A stretch of DNA of 64,000 bases from the NCBI RefSeq assembly GCF_900129075.1, contig NZ_FQVH01000003.1:1-64000 (forward strand). Reading direction: 5' to 3'. The stretch is from Caldanaerobius fijiensis DSM 17918. Lineage in GTDB: Bacteria; Bacillota; Thermoanaerobacteria; Thermoanaerobacterales; Caldanaerobiaceae. This document shows, piece by piece, positions 1 to 8,781 of this stretch; the stretch's first letter is position 1, and each line of letters starts with the position of its first letter. The notes beneath the pieces were generated by a model that was not told where the DNA came from, made no database searches, and saw nothing but the letters and a program-made list of their open reading frames with translations. The position numbers and the translations under genes are program-made.

Positions 1-130
1 AGGTACCCGAGATTGGCTACTGTTTGTATCGACGGTAATGCATCTATGGCAAACCCCATAGGCCGAGAACGATACAGAAGGTGCTTGATCTGGGGATGCT
101 CTCCACCTCGGTGGAGAGAGGATGTCACAT
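1..130 (+). ncRNA. Possible structured RNA, cut by the window edge
   Basis: No protein is recognisable here. Several pairings are visible: a hairpin CTATGG/CCATAG (44-49 with 56-61), an outer helix TGTATCG/CGATACA (26-32 with 70-76), and a perfect hairpin TCTCCAC-CTCG-GTGGAGA (100-117). A further pairing GCATC/GATGC (40-44 with 95-99) would cross the outer helix as a pseudoknot. I compared it by eye with tmRNA, RNase P, SRP RNA, 6S RNA and common riboswitches and found no convincing match. It may be the 3' part of an RNA that starts left of the window and ends at the terminator near 210-236. The strand is assumed from that terminator. Confidence 0.35.
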
Positions 131-206
131 GAAAAAACTTTACACTACTTGGAAAATGGCATTTTCACAACAAATTGATATTAAAAGACGTGTTTTGGAC
201 AAATGT

Positions 207-238
207 CAAAAAAGAGCGCATTTCGCGCTCTTTTTAAA
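207..238. terminator. Bidirectional intrinsic terminator
   Basis: The hairpin GAGCGC-ATTTC-GCGCTC is flanked by A6 on the left and T5 on the right, so it can end transcription in either direction. On the minus strand it lies just after the trpP stop codon at 257. On the plus strand it would end whatever RNA enters from the left edge. Confidence 0.8.
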
Positions 239-256
239 CTTAAGGAGCTGGATAGT

Positions 257-769
257 TTAGAAACTGACATTCGCTGCCTTTTTGGCTGCCAGAACCAAAT
301 TGTAAAGGATATATGTCACGACAAAATTGAGTATAGCAGCAGGGATGACTACAGCTACAAAAGTGGGACCAAATATAGACATCTTAAATGCGCCAAATAG
401 TGCAGCGAGAGTTAAAAATACAGTTCCGCTTATGCATGTGCCTAAGAGAGAAAGAATCCCCAATTTGATCTGATTGTGGAGTTTACCCAGGCCGTAAAAC
501 AGAAGCAATACGATAAATGCGGTTATGAACTTTTCGATAAAGTTAGGGATTTGCCCACCGGGCATACCTGTGGTTAGAGCGGTAAAAAGTCCACTTAAGA
601 AAGCTGTTATTAACGTGTTTTTGACCGTTGGGAACAATACGATGCAGATAAACATCATTGACAGCAAAAGATCGGGCTTAACTCCTGCGAAAATCGGCGG
701 CGTAAGGTAATGAAGGAGAAGACCTATTGCTATCAGCAGAGCGATAGTTATCTCCTGTCTTAACTTCAT
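257..769 (-). CDS. trpP: TrpP-family tryptophan uptake protein
   Basis: A 170-aa, very hydrophobic protein with about five membrane segments. The pattern is that of the TrpP family (tryptophan transporter related to ECF S components), with a glycine-rich TTGMPGGQIPN loop near the middle. TrpP imports tryptophan across the cytoplasmic membrane. The ATG at 769 is preceded by the Shine-Dalgarno AAGGGGG at 786-780 with 10-nt spacing. The gene stands alone on the minus strand behind a T-box leader whose specifier codon reads UGG, which independently supports tryptophan as the substrate. The bidirectional terminator at 207-238 closes the unit. Membrane-protein families of this size are easy to confuse, but leader and protein agree. 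Confidence 0.85.
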   Translation of the reverse strand: MKLRQEITIALLIAIGLLLHYLTPPIFAGVKPDLLLSMMFICIVLFPTVKNTLITAFLSGLFTALTTGMPGGQIPNFIEKFITAFIVLLLFYGLGKLHNQIKLGILSLLGTCISGTVFLTLAALFGAFKMSIFGPTFVAVVIPAAILNFVVTYILYNLVLAAKKAANVSF

Positions 770-801
770 AAAAATAATACCCCCTTAGATAATTTAATAT
801 A

Positions 802-1062
802 AAAAATAAAAGCATTTCATCGCAAGGGACGAAATGCTTTACTTCCGCGGTACCACCCCAATTAGGCTGTGCCTCACTCAAGGTACATATGCCCAGCATA
901 TATACCCGGTCTTTGTTAACAGGAGACCAACCCTGGCTATGGCTACTAAAATTCACCACGCATCTCCCGGACCCATTCAATGCGCTTAAGGTATCGGCTT
1001 CCACCATCCCGACTCGCTTTGACCAATCCGCGCATTTACTATTTCCGTTCATCGATTTTATA
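802..1062 (-). promoter_or_regulatory. Tryptophan-specific T-box leader with terminator
   Basis: On the minus strand the leader shows the T-box hallmarks in order. Stem I carries AGUA, an AGCGAG bulge and GAUG/GGUGGAAGCC apical motifs. A specifier loop follows with GAA-UGG-GUCC (UGG at 975-973, a Trp codon). The T-box core GGUGGUACCGCGG lies at 857-845. The terminator stem AAAGCAUUUC/GAAAUGCUUU (840-831 with 818-809) is followed by an AU-rich tract with U residues. Uncharged tRNA-Trp would stabilise the antiterminator and switch trpP on. The 124-codon reading frame through this region is a by-product of the RNA. Confidence 0.93.
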
Positions 1063-1082
1063 TTATATTCAATCTCTATTAT

Positions 1083-1111
1083 AATATATCATAACTAACC
1101 CCAATTTGCAA
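1083..1111 (-). promoter_or_regulatory. Probable sigma-A promoter of the trpP T-box transcript
   Basis: On the minus strand, TTGCAA (1111-1106), a 17-bp spacer and TATATT (1088-1083) lie just upstream of stem I of the T-box. An overlapping TATAAT at 1083-1078 is an alternative -10 but leaves a 22-bp spacer. Confidence 0.5.
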
Positions 1112-1182
1112 TATATTTTTAAAATCATATTTGTACTATCTGGAGAATACATTGTAACAAGTTGGGGAAAGGAGACTTTGCT

Positions 1183-1917
1183 ATGTTAAATATGATAATT
1201 TTTAGCTTTTTCGTGGGGATTATTGGCACAGGAATTGGAGGTCTTGTGGCTTTTATTTATAAAAAACCTACTAACAGGCTTATAAGTACCACACTGGGTT
1301 TTGCTGGTGGTTTGATGCTGGCTGTGGTGTGCTTTGATCTTTTACCTGAGGCCTTTGAGGTAGGGGGATTGATTAATGGGATTGTAGGCATGGTTATAGG
1401 CGTTTTGCTGGTGACGTATTTTGATATGTGGGTAGGCGAAGTGCTACCGAATAATCACAATATGAAAGGAATTGATTATATAAAAATGGGTGTATTAATG
1501 GGTATGGCTATTGCAGTACACAATTTTCCTGAAGGTTTGGCGATTGGGACCAGTTTTTCCACGTCGAAAGAACTGGGAATGAGTTTGATGCTTGTAATAG
1601 GGTTACACGATATTCCTGAAGGTATCGCCATGGCGGCACCTATGAGCATTGGCGGGGTAAATAAATTTAAGGTGTTTATGTACACCGTGCTATCAGGCAT
1701 ACCTACAGGTGTGGCTGTGCTTATAGGTTTGTATTTGGGGAAGATATCGCCTATGGTAATTTCGCAATCCATGGGTTTTGCAGGCGGTGCCATGTTGTAT
1801 GTTACATGTGGAGAGATGATCCCACGCTCAAGGAATATATACAGAGGAAGAATTTCGGTTCTCGGGATGATTTTTGGCGTGATTGGAGGTATAATAATCA
1901 CGAGAATTTTTAGATAA
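1183..1917 (+). CDS. ZIP-family divalent metal transporter
   Basis: A 244-aa membrane protein with about eight hydrophobic segments. The two ZIP metal-binding helices are plain: HNFPEGLAIG near residue 108 and HDIPEGIAMA near residue 144, supplying the His/Glu ligands of the transport site. ZIP proteins bring zinc or related divalent cations into the cytoplasm. The chosen ATG follows AAAGGAG at 1168-1174 with 8-nt spacing; an earlier in-frame TTG at 1162 lies upstream of that site and is unlikely. It is followed after 14 nt by the sua5 homologue, so the genes may be co-transcribed. Metal specificity cannot be told from sequence. Confidence 0.9.
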   Translation: MLNMIIFSFFVGIIGTGIGGLVAFIYKKPTNRLISTTLGFAGGLMLAVVCFDLLPEAFEVGGLINGIVGMVIGVLLVTYFDMWVGEVLPNNHNMKGIDYIKMGVLMGMAIAVHNFPEGLAIGTSFSTSKELGMSLMLVIGLHDIPEGIAMAAPMSIGGVNKFKVFMYTVLSGIPTGVAVLIGLYLGKISPMVISQSMGFAGGAMLYVTCGEMIPRSRNIYRGRISVLGMIFGVIGGIIITRIFR

Positions 1918-1931
1918 AGAGGGTTGAACAG

Positions 1932-2984
1932 ATGACAAAAATTTTTCGCGTGAGTAAAGAACAACCTGAAGTGGATGTATTAAGGGAAGCTGCAAAATAT
2001 ATATTAAATGGCGGTATTGTAGCTTTTCCTACAGAAACTGTGTATGGATTGGGAGCTAATGCATTAAATCCCTTGGCAGTGAGGAAGATTTTTGAGGCTA
2101 AAGGAAGGCCACAGGATAATCCGCTAATCGTACATATTTCAGATATTGAAGATGTTTATAAATATGCGCAAAAAGTACCTGACAATGCCAGGACATTGAT
2201 GGATAAATTTTGGCCCGGTCCTATGACTCTGGTGTTTAAAAAAAAGAATATAATACCTGATGTAATAACTGCGGGTTTGGATTCTGTAGGTATTAGGATA
2301 CCAAGCCATCCGGTGGCGAGGGCTTTTATAAAGGAGTGCGGCGTGCCAATAGCGGCTCCCAGTGCAAATATTTCAGGGAAGCCCAGTCCAACCAAGGCAG
2401 AGCACGTCCTTGAAGATTTAAATGGTAAAATAGATGCCATAATAGATGGTGGGAGCTGTGATGTGGGGGTTGAGTCCACAGTCATCGACGTGACGCAGTC
2501 TGTTCCCATGATATTGAGACCAGGAGGTATAACATCTGAACAGATAAGGGATGCCATTGGCGAAGTGGCTATTGATCCGACAATAAAGGGAGAGGTTATG
2601 AAGGAGGATTTTAGGCCAAGGGCTCCTGGTATGAAATATAAGCACTATTCTCCTGAAGCGGAAGTTTACATCGTTAAAGGCCGGATAGATGAGGTAGTCA
2701 AAAAAATCAATGCTTTAGCAGAAAAAGACTTGTCAGAGGGTAAAAAAGTGGGTATAATGGCTACAGCGCAGACACATAAAATGTATAAATATGGTAAGAT
2801 AGTGGTGGTTGGTGATCGCGAAGATGCATTGGGTATCGCTCGCAATCTTTTTGATGTCCTCAGGGAATTTGATAATGCAGGGGTGGACATAATATACGCC
2901 GAGGCTATTGATGAAGAAGGTTTGGGTTTGGCCATAATGAATCGCCTGGTAAAGGCGGCTGGTTATAAGATTTTGAATTTATGA
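1932..2984 (+). CDS. ywlC: Threonylcarbamoyl-AMP synthase, Sua5/YwlC type
   Basis: A 350-aa protein with an N-terminal YrdC domain (about residues 15-205) and a C-terminal Sua5 domain, the long form of the family. Diagnostic stretches are FPTETVYGLGANA, KGRPQDNPL and AAPSANISGKPSPT, which line the ATP/threonine site. It makes threonylcarbamoyl-AMP from threonine, bicarbonate and ATP in the first step of t6A37 modification of ANN-decoding tRNAs. The ATG at 1932 follows an AGAGGG stretch. The order ywlC-ywlE-rpiB-upp is the same as in Bacillus. Confidence 0.95.
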   Translation: MTKIFRVSKEQPEVDVLREAAKYILNGGIVAFPTETVYGLGANALNPLAVRKIFEAKGRPQDNPLIVHISDIEDVYKYAQKVPDNARTLMDKFWPGPMTLVFKKKNIIPDVITAGLDSVGIRIPSHPVARAFIKECGVPIAAPSANISGKPSPTKAEHVLEDLNGKIDAIIDGGSCDVGVESTVIDVTQSVPMILRPGGITSEQIRDAIGEVAIDPTIKGEVMKEDFRPRAPGMKYKHYSPEAEVYIVKGRIDEVVKKINALAEKDLSEGKKVGIMATAQTHKMYKYGKIVVVGDREDALGIARNLFDVLREFDNAGVDIIYAEAIDEEGLGLAIMNRLVKAAGYKILNL

Positions 2985-2994
2985 GGAGGTCATT

Positions 2995-3467
2995 ATGAAG
3001 ACAGTGTTATTTGTCTGTACGGGAAATACTTGCAGGAGTAGCATGGCCGAATATATATTTCGCGATATGTTAAACAAAAGGGGGGATGTCAAAGGGATCA
3101 AGGTATTGTCAGCAGGTATAAGCGCTTTTCCAGGTGCTATGGCTTCACCTGAAGCTATTGAGGTAATGAAAGAGCTGGGTATAGATATGTCACCCCATAG
3201 ATCCCGGGCTTTGACAAGGGAAATGATAGAAAAATCAGATCTTATACTGACCATGACGAGCGAACACAAAAGACAGATCTTGAGTATCGTTCCGCAAGCT
3301 GAGAATAAGGTGTTTACCTTAAAAGAGTTTGCTCAGATGGAGGAAAAAGATATACTTGACCCATTTGGTAAGACCATAGATGTATACCGCAATAGTGCTC
3401 AGGAGATAAAAGAAGCTCTTGAGAAGTCCATTGATAAAATCTTGGCTATAAGTGAGGAGGAGAAAGG

Positions 3468-3471
<4 letters not shown>
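2995..3471 (+). CDS. ywlE: Low-molecular-weight phosphatase, YwlE-like
   Basis: A 158-aa protein of the low-molecular-weight protein tyrosine phosphatase fold. The P-loop is VCTGNTCRSS at residues 6-15, with the catalytic Cys and Arg. An acidic DPFG motif near residue 120 supplies the general acid. A Thr follows GN in the P-loop (GNTCRS); in B. subtilis YwlE this Thr favours phosphoarginine, where tyrosine phosphatases usually have Ile. A protein-arginine phosphatase role, countering McsB-type kinases, is therefore favoured by inference. The Shine-Dalgarno GAGGAGG precedes the ATG, and the end overlaps rpiB by 4 nt. Confidence 0.88.
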
Positions 3472-4567
<1,096 letters not shown>

Positions 4568-4581
4568 TGGAGATGACGTGT

Positions 4582-5019
4582 ATGAGGCCTGATTGGGATG
4601 AATATTTTATGGAAATAGCCCACGTAGTCATGAAAAGGTCTACTTGTTTAAGGAGGCATGTGGGCGCTGTGATAGTCAAAGACAAGCGCATACTGGCAAC
4701 GGGTTATAATGGTGCACCATCTGGGATAGCTCATTGTTCTGAGGTAGGATGCTTGAGAGATCAGATGAATATACCATCAGGCGAAAGGCATGAACTGTGT
4801 AGAGGTCTGCATGCGGAGCAGAATGCCATAATTCAGGCAGCTATGTCAGGAGTGAGCATAAAAGGTTCATCAATATATGTAACAAATCAGCCATGTTCAT
4901 TGTGCGCCAAAATGATAATAAATGCAGGAATTATACGGGTTATATACAAAGGAGATTATCCTGATGAGTTTGCCATTAAACTGTTAAATGAAGCAGGTAT
5001 AAATGTTAACAAGATGTAA
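4582..5019 (+). CDS. dCMP deaminase, ComEB family
   Basis: A 145-aa zinc-dependent deaminase. The zinc site is seen as HAEQNAI (His plus catalytic Glu, near residue 73) and PCSLCAK (two Cys, near residue 103). The extra N-terminal Cys-containing segment HCSEVGC is typical of dCMP deaminases. It converts dCMP to dUMP for thymidylate synthesis. Three in-frame ATGs occur (4567, 4573, 4582); the last is best placed 8 nt after GGAG (4570-4573) and gives the usual [13 protein letters not shown] start. Bacillus ComEB belongs to this family, but a competence role should not be assumed. Confidence 0.92.
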   Translation: MRPDWDEYFMEIAHVVMKRSTCLRRHVGAVIVKDKRILATGYNGAPSGIAHCSEVGCLRDQMNIPSGERHELCRGLHAEQNAIIQAAMSGVSIKGSSIYVTNQPCSLCAKMIINAGIIRVIYKGDYPDEFAIKLLNEAGINVNKM

Positions 5020-5036
5020 ACAATAGTTTGGCGTTA

Positions 5037-5065
5037 TTGACTTATGTATGTTACTATTATATACT
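5037..5065 (+). promoter_or_regulatory. Strong sigma-A-type promoter before tagO
   Basis: TTGACT (5037-5042), a 17-bp spacer and TATACT (5060-5065), in the 94-nt gap between the dCMP deaminase and tagO. It would start a transcription unit for tagO, the 2-epimerase and probably aspA-hydF. Confidence 0.72.
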
Positions 5066-5113
5066 TATTATGTATATCTTATTATGGTAGAATGAGCATG
5101 GAAGGATGATAAA

Positions 5114-6154
5114 ATGTTAAAATATATCCTTGCCTTTGTTATCGCGTTTTTATTGACATGCGTATTTACACCTCTTGCAAAGAAAATTGCATATGCGATT
5201 GGCGCTATCGACGTGCCTAAGGATGAGAGGAGGGTACATAAAAAGCCTGTACCTTTATTGGGTGGCCTTTCTATCTATTTGTCTTTTTTAGTGGGGGCTA
5301 TTATTTTTGTGCCTAAAAACTCTCATATATTAGGATTATTGATTGGTTCGACAATAATAATTATCGTAGGCGTTTTGGATGACAAATATGAACTCAGTGC
5401 TATTGCTAAATTATTTGGACAGATAATGGCTGCGGTAGTGGTCATGGTGTACGGGATGAGGATAAATGTCATTTCTAATCCGTTTGGAGATAGTATAAAT
5501 CTTGGACTTTGGGCTTATCCTATTACCTTGATATGGATTGTGGCTATAACCAATACTTTAAATCTTATAGATGGATTGGACGGGCTGGCGGCCGGCGTTG
5601 CAGGCATTGCGTCATTTTTCTTATTTATTGTTTCCCTTCTCAATAGCAGGGATATAGCGGCAATTTTGACGATTATCACAGCGGGTTCTGCATTGGGATT
5701 TTTGCCTTTCAATTTTAATCCGGCGAAGATATTCATGGGAGATACAGGGGCATTGTTGTTGGGCTTTATACTTTCGGTCATATCGGTGGAAGGAGCCATA
5801 AAGGGAGCAGCAGCTATAGCTATAATCGTACCTGTACTGGTTTTGGGCCTGCCGATATTTGATATGATAGTTTCTATTATCAGGAGAAGTATAAAGGGAA
5901 TGCCCATCATGCAGGCGGACAAAGGACATATTCACCATAGACTTCTAGATATGGGCATGAGCCAGAGGCGGGCTGTTATCTATATGTATATTATTTGTAT
6001 AGTGCTAGGTATAAGTGCCATTGTCGTCAGTGCTGGGAATACACTGACAGGTATTCTGGTCATTTCATTGGTGATTTTGCTGGCGATGATTTTGACAAAG
6101 CGCATGAATCTTATAGGTCTAAACGATGATAGGTATAGAGGTATAACGAGGTAG
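5114..6154 (+). CDS. tagO: Undecaprenyl-phosphate GlcNAc-1-phosphate transferase
   Basis: A 346-aa polytopic membrane enzyme of the MraY/WecA/TagO family with about ten membrane segments. The acidic catalytic motifs are visible: VLDDKYELS near residue 96, NLIDGLDGLAAG near 150, KIFMGDTGALLLG near 205, and HIHHRLLDMG near 275. It transfers GlcNAc-1-phosphate from UDP-GlcNAc to undecaprenyl phosphate, the first step of teichoic acid or other cell-wall glycopolymer synthesis. The length and the HIHHRL motif favour TagO/WecA over MraY. The UDP-GlcNAc 2-epimerase 13 nt downstream supports wall polymer linkage-unit synthesis. Confidence 0.92.
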   Translation: MLKYILAFVIAFLLTCVFTPLAKKIAYAIGAIDVPKDERRVHKKPVPLLGGLSIYLSFLVGAIIFVPKNSHILGLLIGSTIIIIVGVLDDKYELSAIAKLFGQIMAAVVVMVYGMRINVISNPFGDSINLGLWAYPITLIWIVAITNTLNLIDGLDGLAAGVAGIASFFLFIVSLLNSRDIAAILTIITAGSALGFLPFNFNPAKIFMGDTGALLLGFILSVISVEGAIKGAAAIAIIVPVLVLGLPIFDMIVSIIRRSIKGMPIMQADKGHIHHRLLDMGMSQRRAVIYMYIICIVLGISAIVVSAGNTLTGILVISLVILLAMILTKRMNLIGLNDDRYRGITR

Positions 6155-6167
6155 ATGGAGGATTATA

Positions 6168-7319
6168 ATGCTAAAAATTATAAGTGTCTTTGGGACCAGA
6201 CCTGAAGCGATAAAGATGGCGCCATTGATAAAAGAATTAGATGGCAATACTGATATAAATTCAAAGGTATGTGTTACGGCTCAGCACAGGGATATGCTTG
6301 ATCAGGTTTTGAACTATTTTGATATAAAGCCTGATTATGATTTGAATATCATGAGCTCAAGGCAGACATTATCACAGATTACATCAAGGGTGTTGCTGGG
6401 CATGGATGATGTACTGGAAAGAGAGAAACCTGATCTGGTACTGGTCCATGGAGATACCACGACCACCTTTGCAGCTGCTCTTTCGGCGTATTATCATAAG
6501 GTGATGGTGGGCCACGTGGAAGCGGGGTTGAGGACCCACGACAAATTTTTCCCATACCCTGAAGAAATGAACAGGAGGCTTACAGCTCCATTGGCTGATA
6601 TGCATTTTGCGCCTACGGCGTCTGCCAAAGCAAATCTCTTGGACGAAGGAATTGCTGAGGGCAGTATTTACGTGACGGGTAATACGGTTATTGATGCTCT
6701 CAAGTGGACAGTAAAAGAGGGACACTTATTTGAAAACCAGGCTTTAAATGATGTTGATTATAAATCCTACAGGGTTATAACCATGACGGCTCACAGGAGA
6801 GAAAATTGGGGTAAGCCTCTTGAGAACATATGTTATGCCGTACTGGATATTGTGCAAAGGTATAAAGATGTTTTAGTGATATACCCTGTTCATTTAAATC
6901 CTGCTGTGAGGGATGTGGTCTTTAAGATCCTAGGTTCTGCTGAGCGGGTTATGCTTTTAGACCCGTTGAGCATGGTGGATATGCACAACCTCATTAAGCG
7001 CTCCTATTTTGTGATGACGGATTCAGGTGGGCTTCAGGAAGAGGTGCCGTCACTGGGCAAGCCTGTTCTGGTTTTGCGGGATGTTACTGAGAGACCTGAG
7101 GCAGTAGAGGCCGGAACGGTGAGGTTGGTGGGAACGGAAAAAGAAGTGATAGTCAAAAATGTTATGAAATTGCTTGATGATCAAGCTGAATACGCCAGGA
7201 TGGCTAATGCCATTAATCCATATGGAGATGGATATGCCTCAAAGCGTATTGTACAGGCGATAAAATATAAATTCGGGCTAACAGCTGAAAAGCCAGAGGA
7301 ATTTATGCCGCAGGTTTAA
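6168..7319 (+). CDS. mnaA: UDP-N-acetylglucosamine 2-epimerase (non-hydrolysing)
   Basis: A 383-aa GT-B-fold enzyme that converts UDP-GlcNAc to UDP-ManNAc. Family marks include SVFGTRPEAIKMAPL at the start, VHGDTTTTFAA, VGHVEAGLRT, MTAHRRENWGKPL, and TDSGGLQEE at the UDP site. UDP-ManNAc is the next precursor of the teichoic-acid linkage unit, so TagO and this enzyme act one after the other. A Shine-Dalgarno TGGAGGAT precedes the ATG. WecB is the enterobacterial name for the same activity. Confidence 0.95.
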   Translation: MLKIISVFGTRPEAIKMAPLIKELDGNTDINSKVCVTAQHRDMLDQVLNYFDIKPDYDLNIMSSRQTLSQITSRVLLGMDDVLEREKPDLVLVHGDTTTTFAAALSAYYHKVMVGHVEAGLRTHDKFFPYPEEMNRRLTAPLADMHFAPTASAKANLLDEGIAEGSIYVTGNTVIDALKWTVKEGHLFENQALNDVDYKSYRVITMTAHRRENWGKPLENICYAVLDIVQRYKDVLVIYPVHLNPAVRDVVFKILGSAERVMLLDPLSMVDMHNLIKRSYFVMTDSGGLQEEVPSLGKPVLVLRDVTERPEAVEAGTVRLVGTEKEVIVKNVMKLLDDQAEYARMANAINPYGDGYASKRIVQAIKYKFGLTAEKPEEFMPQV

Positions 7320-7357
7320 TAATGCGGCATTTTGCTATTGTTGAGGGGAGATGCGTT

Positions 7358-8761
7358 ATGAGGTACAGAGTGGAGCATGACTTATTAGGTGAGATGGAGG
7401 TGCCTGAAGAGGCTTATTATGGCATAAATACCCTGAGGGCTGCTTATAATTTCCCCATAACCGGCAGGCCTGTCCACAGGGAATTGATAAAGGCTATGGT
7501 TATGGTAAAAAAAGCAGCTGCCATGGCCAATATGAAGCTGGGATTGCTCAAAAGAGAGATTGGAAATGCAATAATAACAGCATGCGATAGGATACTTGCA
7601 GGTGAGTTTGCTGATCAGTTTATAGTGGATAGGATTCAGGGTGGTGCCGGAACATCTACTAATATGAATGTAAATGAAGTTATTGCCAATGTGGCTATAG
7701 AGCAGCTGAAAGGACACAAAGGCGATTATAGTTTGGTGCACCCTATTAACCACGTCAATTTGTCTCAATCTACCAATGATGTATACCCTACGGCTCTTAG
7801 AATTGCGGCTATAAACCTTTTAAAGCCGCTCAGTGAAGAATTCGCTGATTTGCAGGAGGCTTTACAACAAAAAGAAAACCAATTTTCTTCGGTAATTAAG
7901 ATGGGCAGGACAGAACTTCAAGACGCTGTACCCATCATGCTGGGACAGGAGTTTGGAGCATACGCTCAGGCCATAGCCAGGGATCGCTGGAGGCTTTACA
8001 AGGTTGAGGAAAGGCTGAGGCAGGTTCCCTTAGGTGGGACGGCTGTAGGAACAGGCCTTAACGCAGATGTCCGTTATATATACATGGTTATTGATATTTT
8101 AAGAGATCTAACAGGCCTGGGTCTTGCTAGAGCGGAATACATGATGGATGGAATACAAAATGCTGATGTGTTTGTAGAGGTATCAGGGCTTTTAAAGTCT
8201 GCAGCGGTGAATTTGAGCAAGATAGCCAGCGATCTCAGGCTTATGTCGTCAGGGCCTGAGTGCGGGTTTGGAGAGATAAAGCTGCCTGCTATGCAGGCGG
8301 GATCGTCTATAATGCCGGGAAAAGTAAATCCCATAATACCTGAGATGATAAATATGGTGGCGTATCAGGTAATTGGCAATGACCTTACCATTACTATGGC
8401 GGCCGAAGCGGGGCAGCTGGAGCTCAATGCTATGATGCCGCTTATTGCGTCAAATCTTCTGGATTCTATTGAGATGATGACAAATGCCGTAAGGGTTTTT
8501 ATAGAAAGGTGTATATCAGGGATTGAAGCTGATGTGGAGAGATGCCACAGATATGTATTTGAGAGCGTGGGTCTGGTGACAGCATTAACACCATACATTG
8601 GTTATGATAATGCTACAAGGGTGGCTTCAGTGTGTAGGGAGACCAATAAATCTGTAAAACAAGTGGTTCTTGAGATGGGCCTTATGGGCAAAGAAGAACT
8701 GGAGAAGGCGCTTAATCCTTATGAGATGACAAAACCAGGGATCAAAGTGATTAATGGATAA
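7358..8761 (+). CDS. aspA: Aspartate ammonia-lyase
   Basis: A 467-aa member of the fumarase/aspartase superfamily. The signature GSSIMPGKVNPIIPEM near residue 317 contains the catalytic serine, and GGAGTSTNMNVNEVIAN plus NHVNLSQSTNDVYPTA lie upstream. The N-terminus (RVEHDLLGEMEVP) is that of AspA rather than class II fumarase. It deaminates aspartate to fumarate and ammonia. The ATG at 7358 follows GAGGGGAG with 7-nt spacing; an in-frame ATG at 7322 gives 12 extra residues without a good ribosome site. Its partner hydF starts 20 nt downstream, which suggests a link to [FeFe]-hydrogenase maturation. Confidence 0.9.
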   Translation: MRYRVEHDLLGEMEVPEEAYYGINTLRAAYNFPITGRPVHRELIKAMVMVKKAAAMANMKLGLLKREIGNAIITACDRILAGEFADQFIVDRIQGGAGTSTNMNVNEVIANVAIEQLKGHKGDYSLVHPINHVNLSQSTNDVYPTALRIAAINLLKPLSEEFADLQEALQQKENQFSSVIKMGRTELQDAVPIMLGQEFGAYAQAIARDRWRLYKVEERLRQVPLGGTAVGTGLNADVRYIYMVIDILRDLTGLGLARAEYMMDGIQNADVFVEVSGLLKSAAVNLSKIASDLRLMSSGPECGFGEIKLPAMQAGSSIMPGKVNPIIPEMINMVAYQVIGNDLTITMAAEAGQLELNAMMPLIASNLLDSIEMMTNAVRVFIERCISGIEADVERCHRYVFESVGLVTALTPYIGYDNATRVASVCRETNKSVKQVVLEMGLMGKEELEKALNPYEMTKPGIKVING

Positions 8762-8781
8762 AGTATCAAGAGGTGATGATT

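Noticed and set aside
203-400. 65-codon plus-strand reading frame
   Set aside because: It starts in the bidirectional terminator and runs antisense to trpP; no ribosome site or family match.
678-1052. 124-codon minus-strand reading frame
   Set aside because: It translates the tryptophan T-box leader and part of trpP in another frame; RNA motifs explain the sequence.
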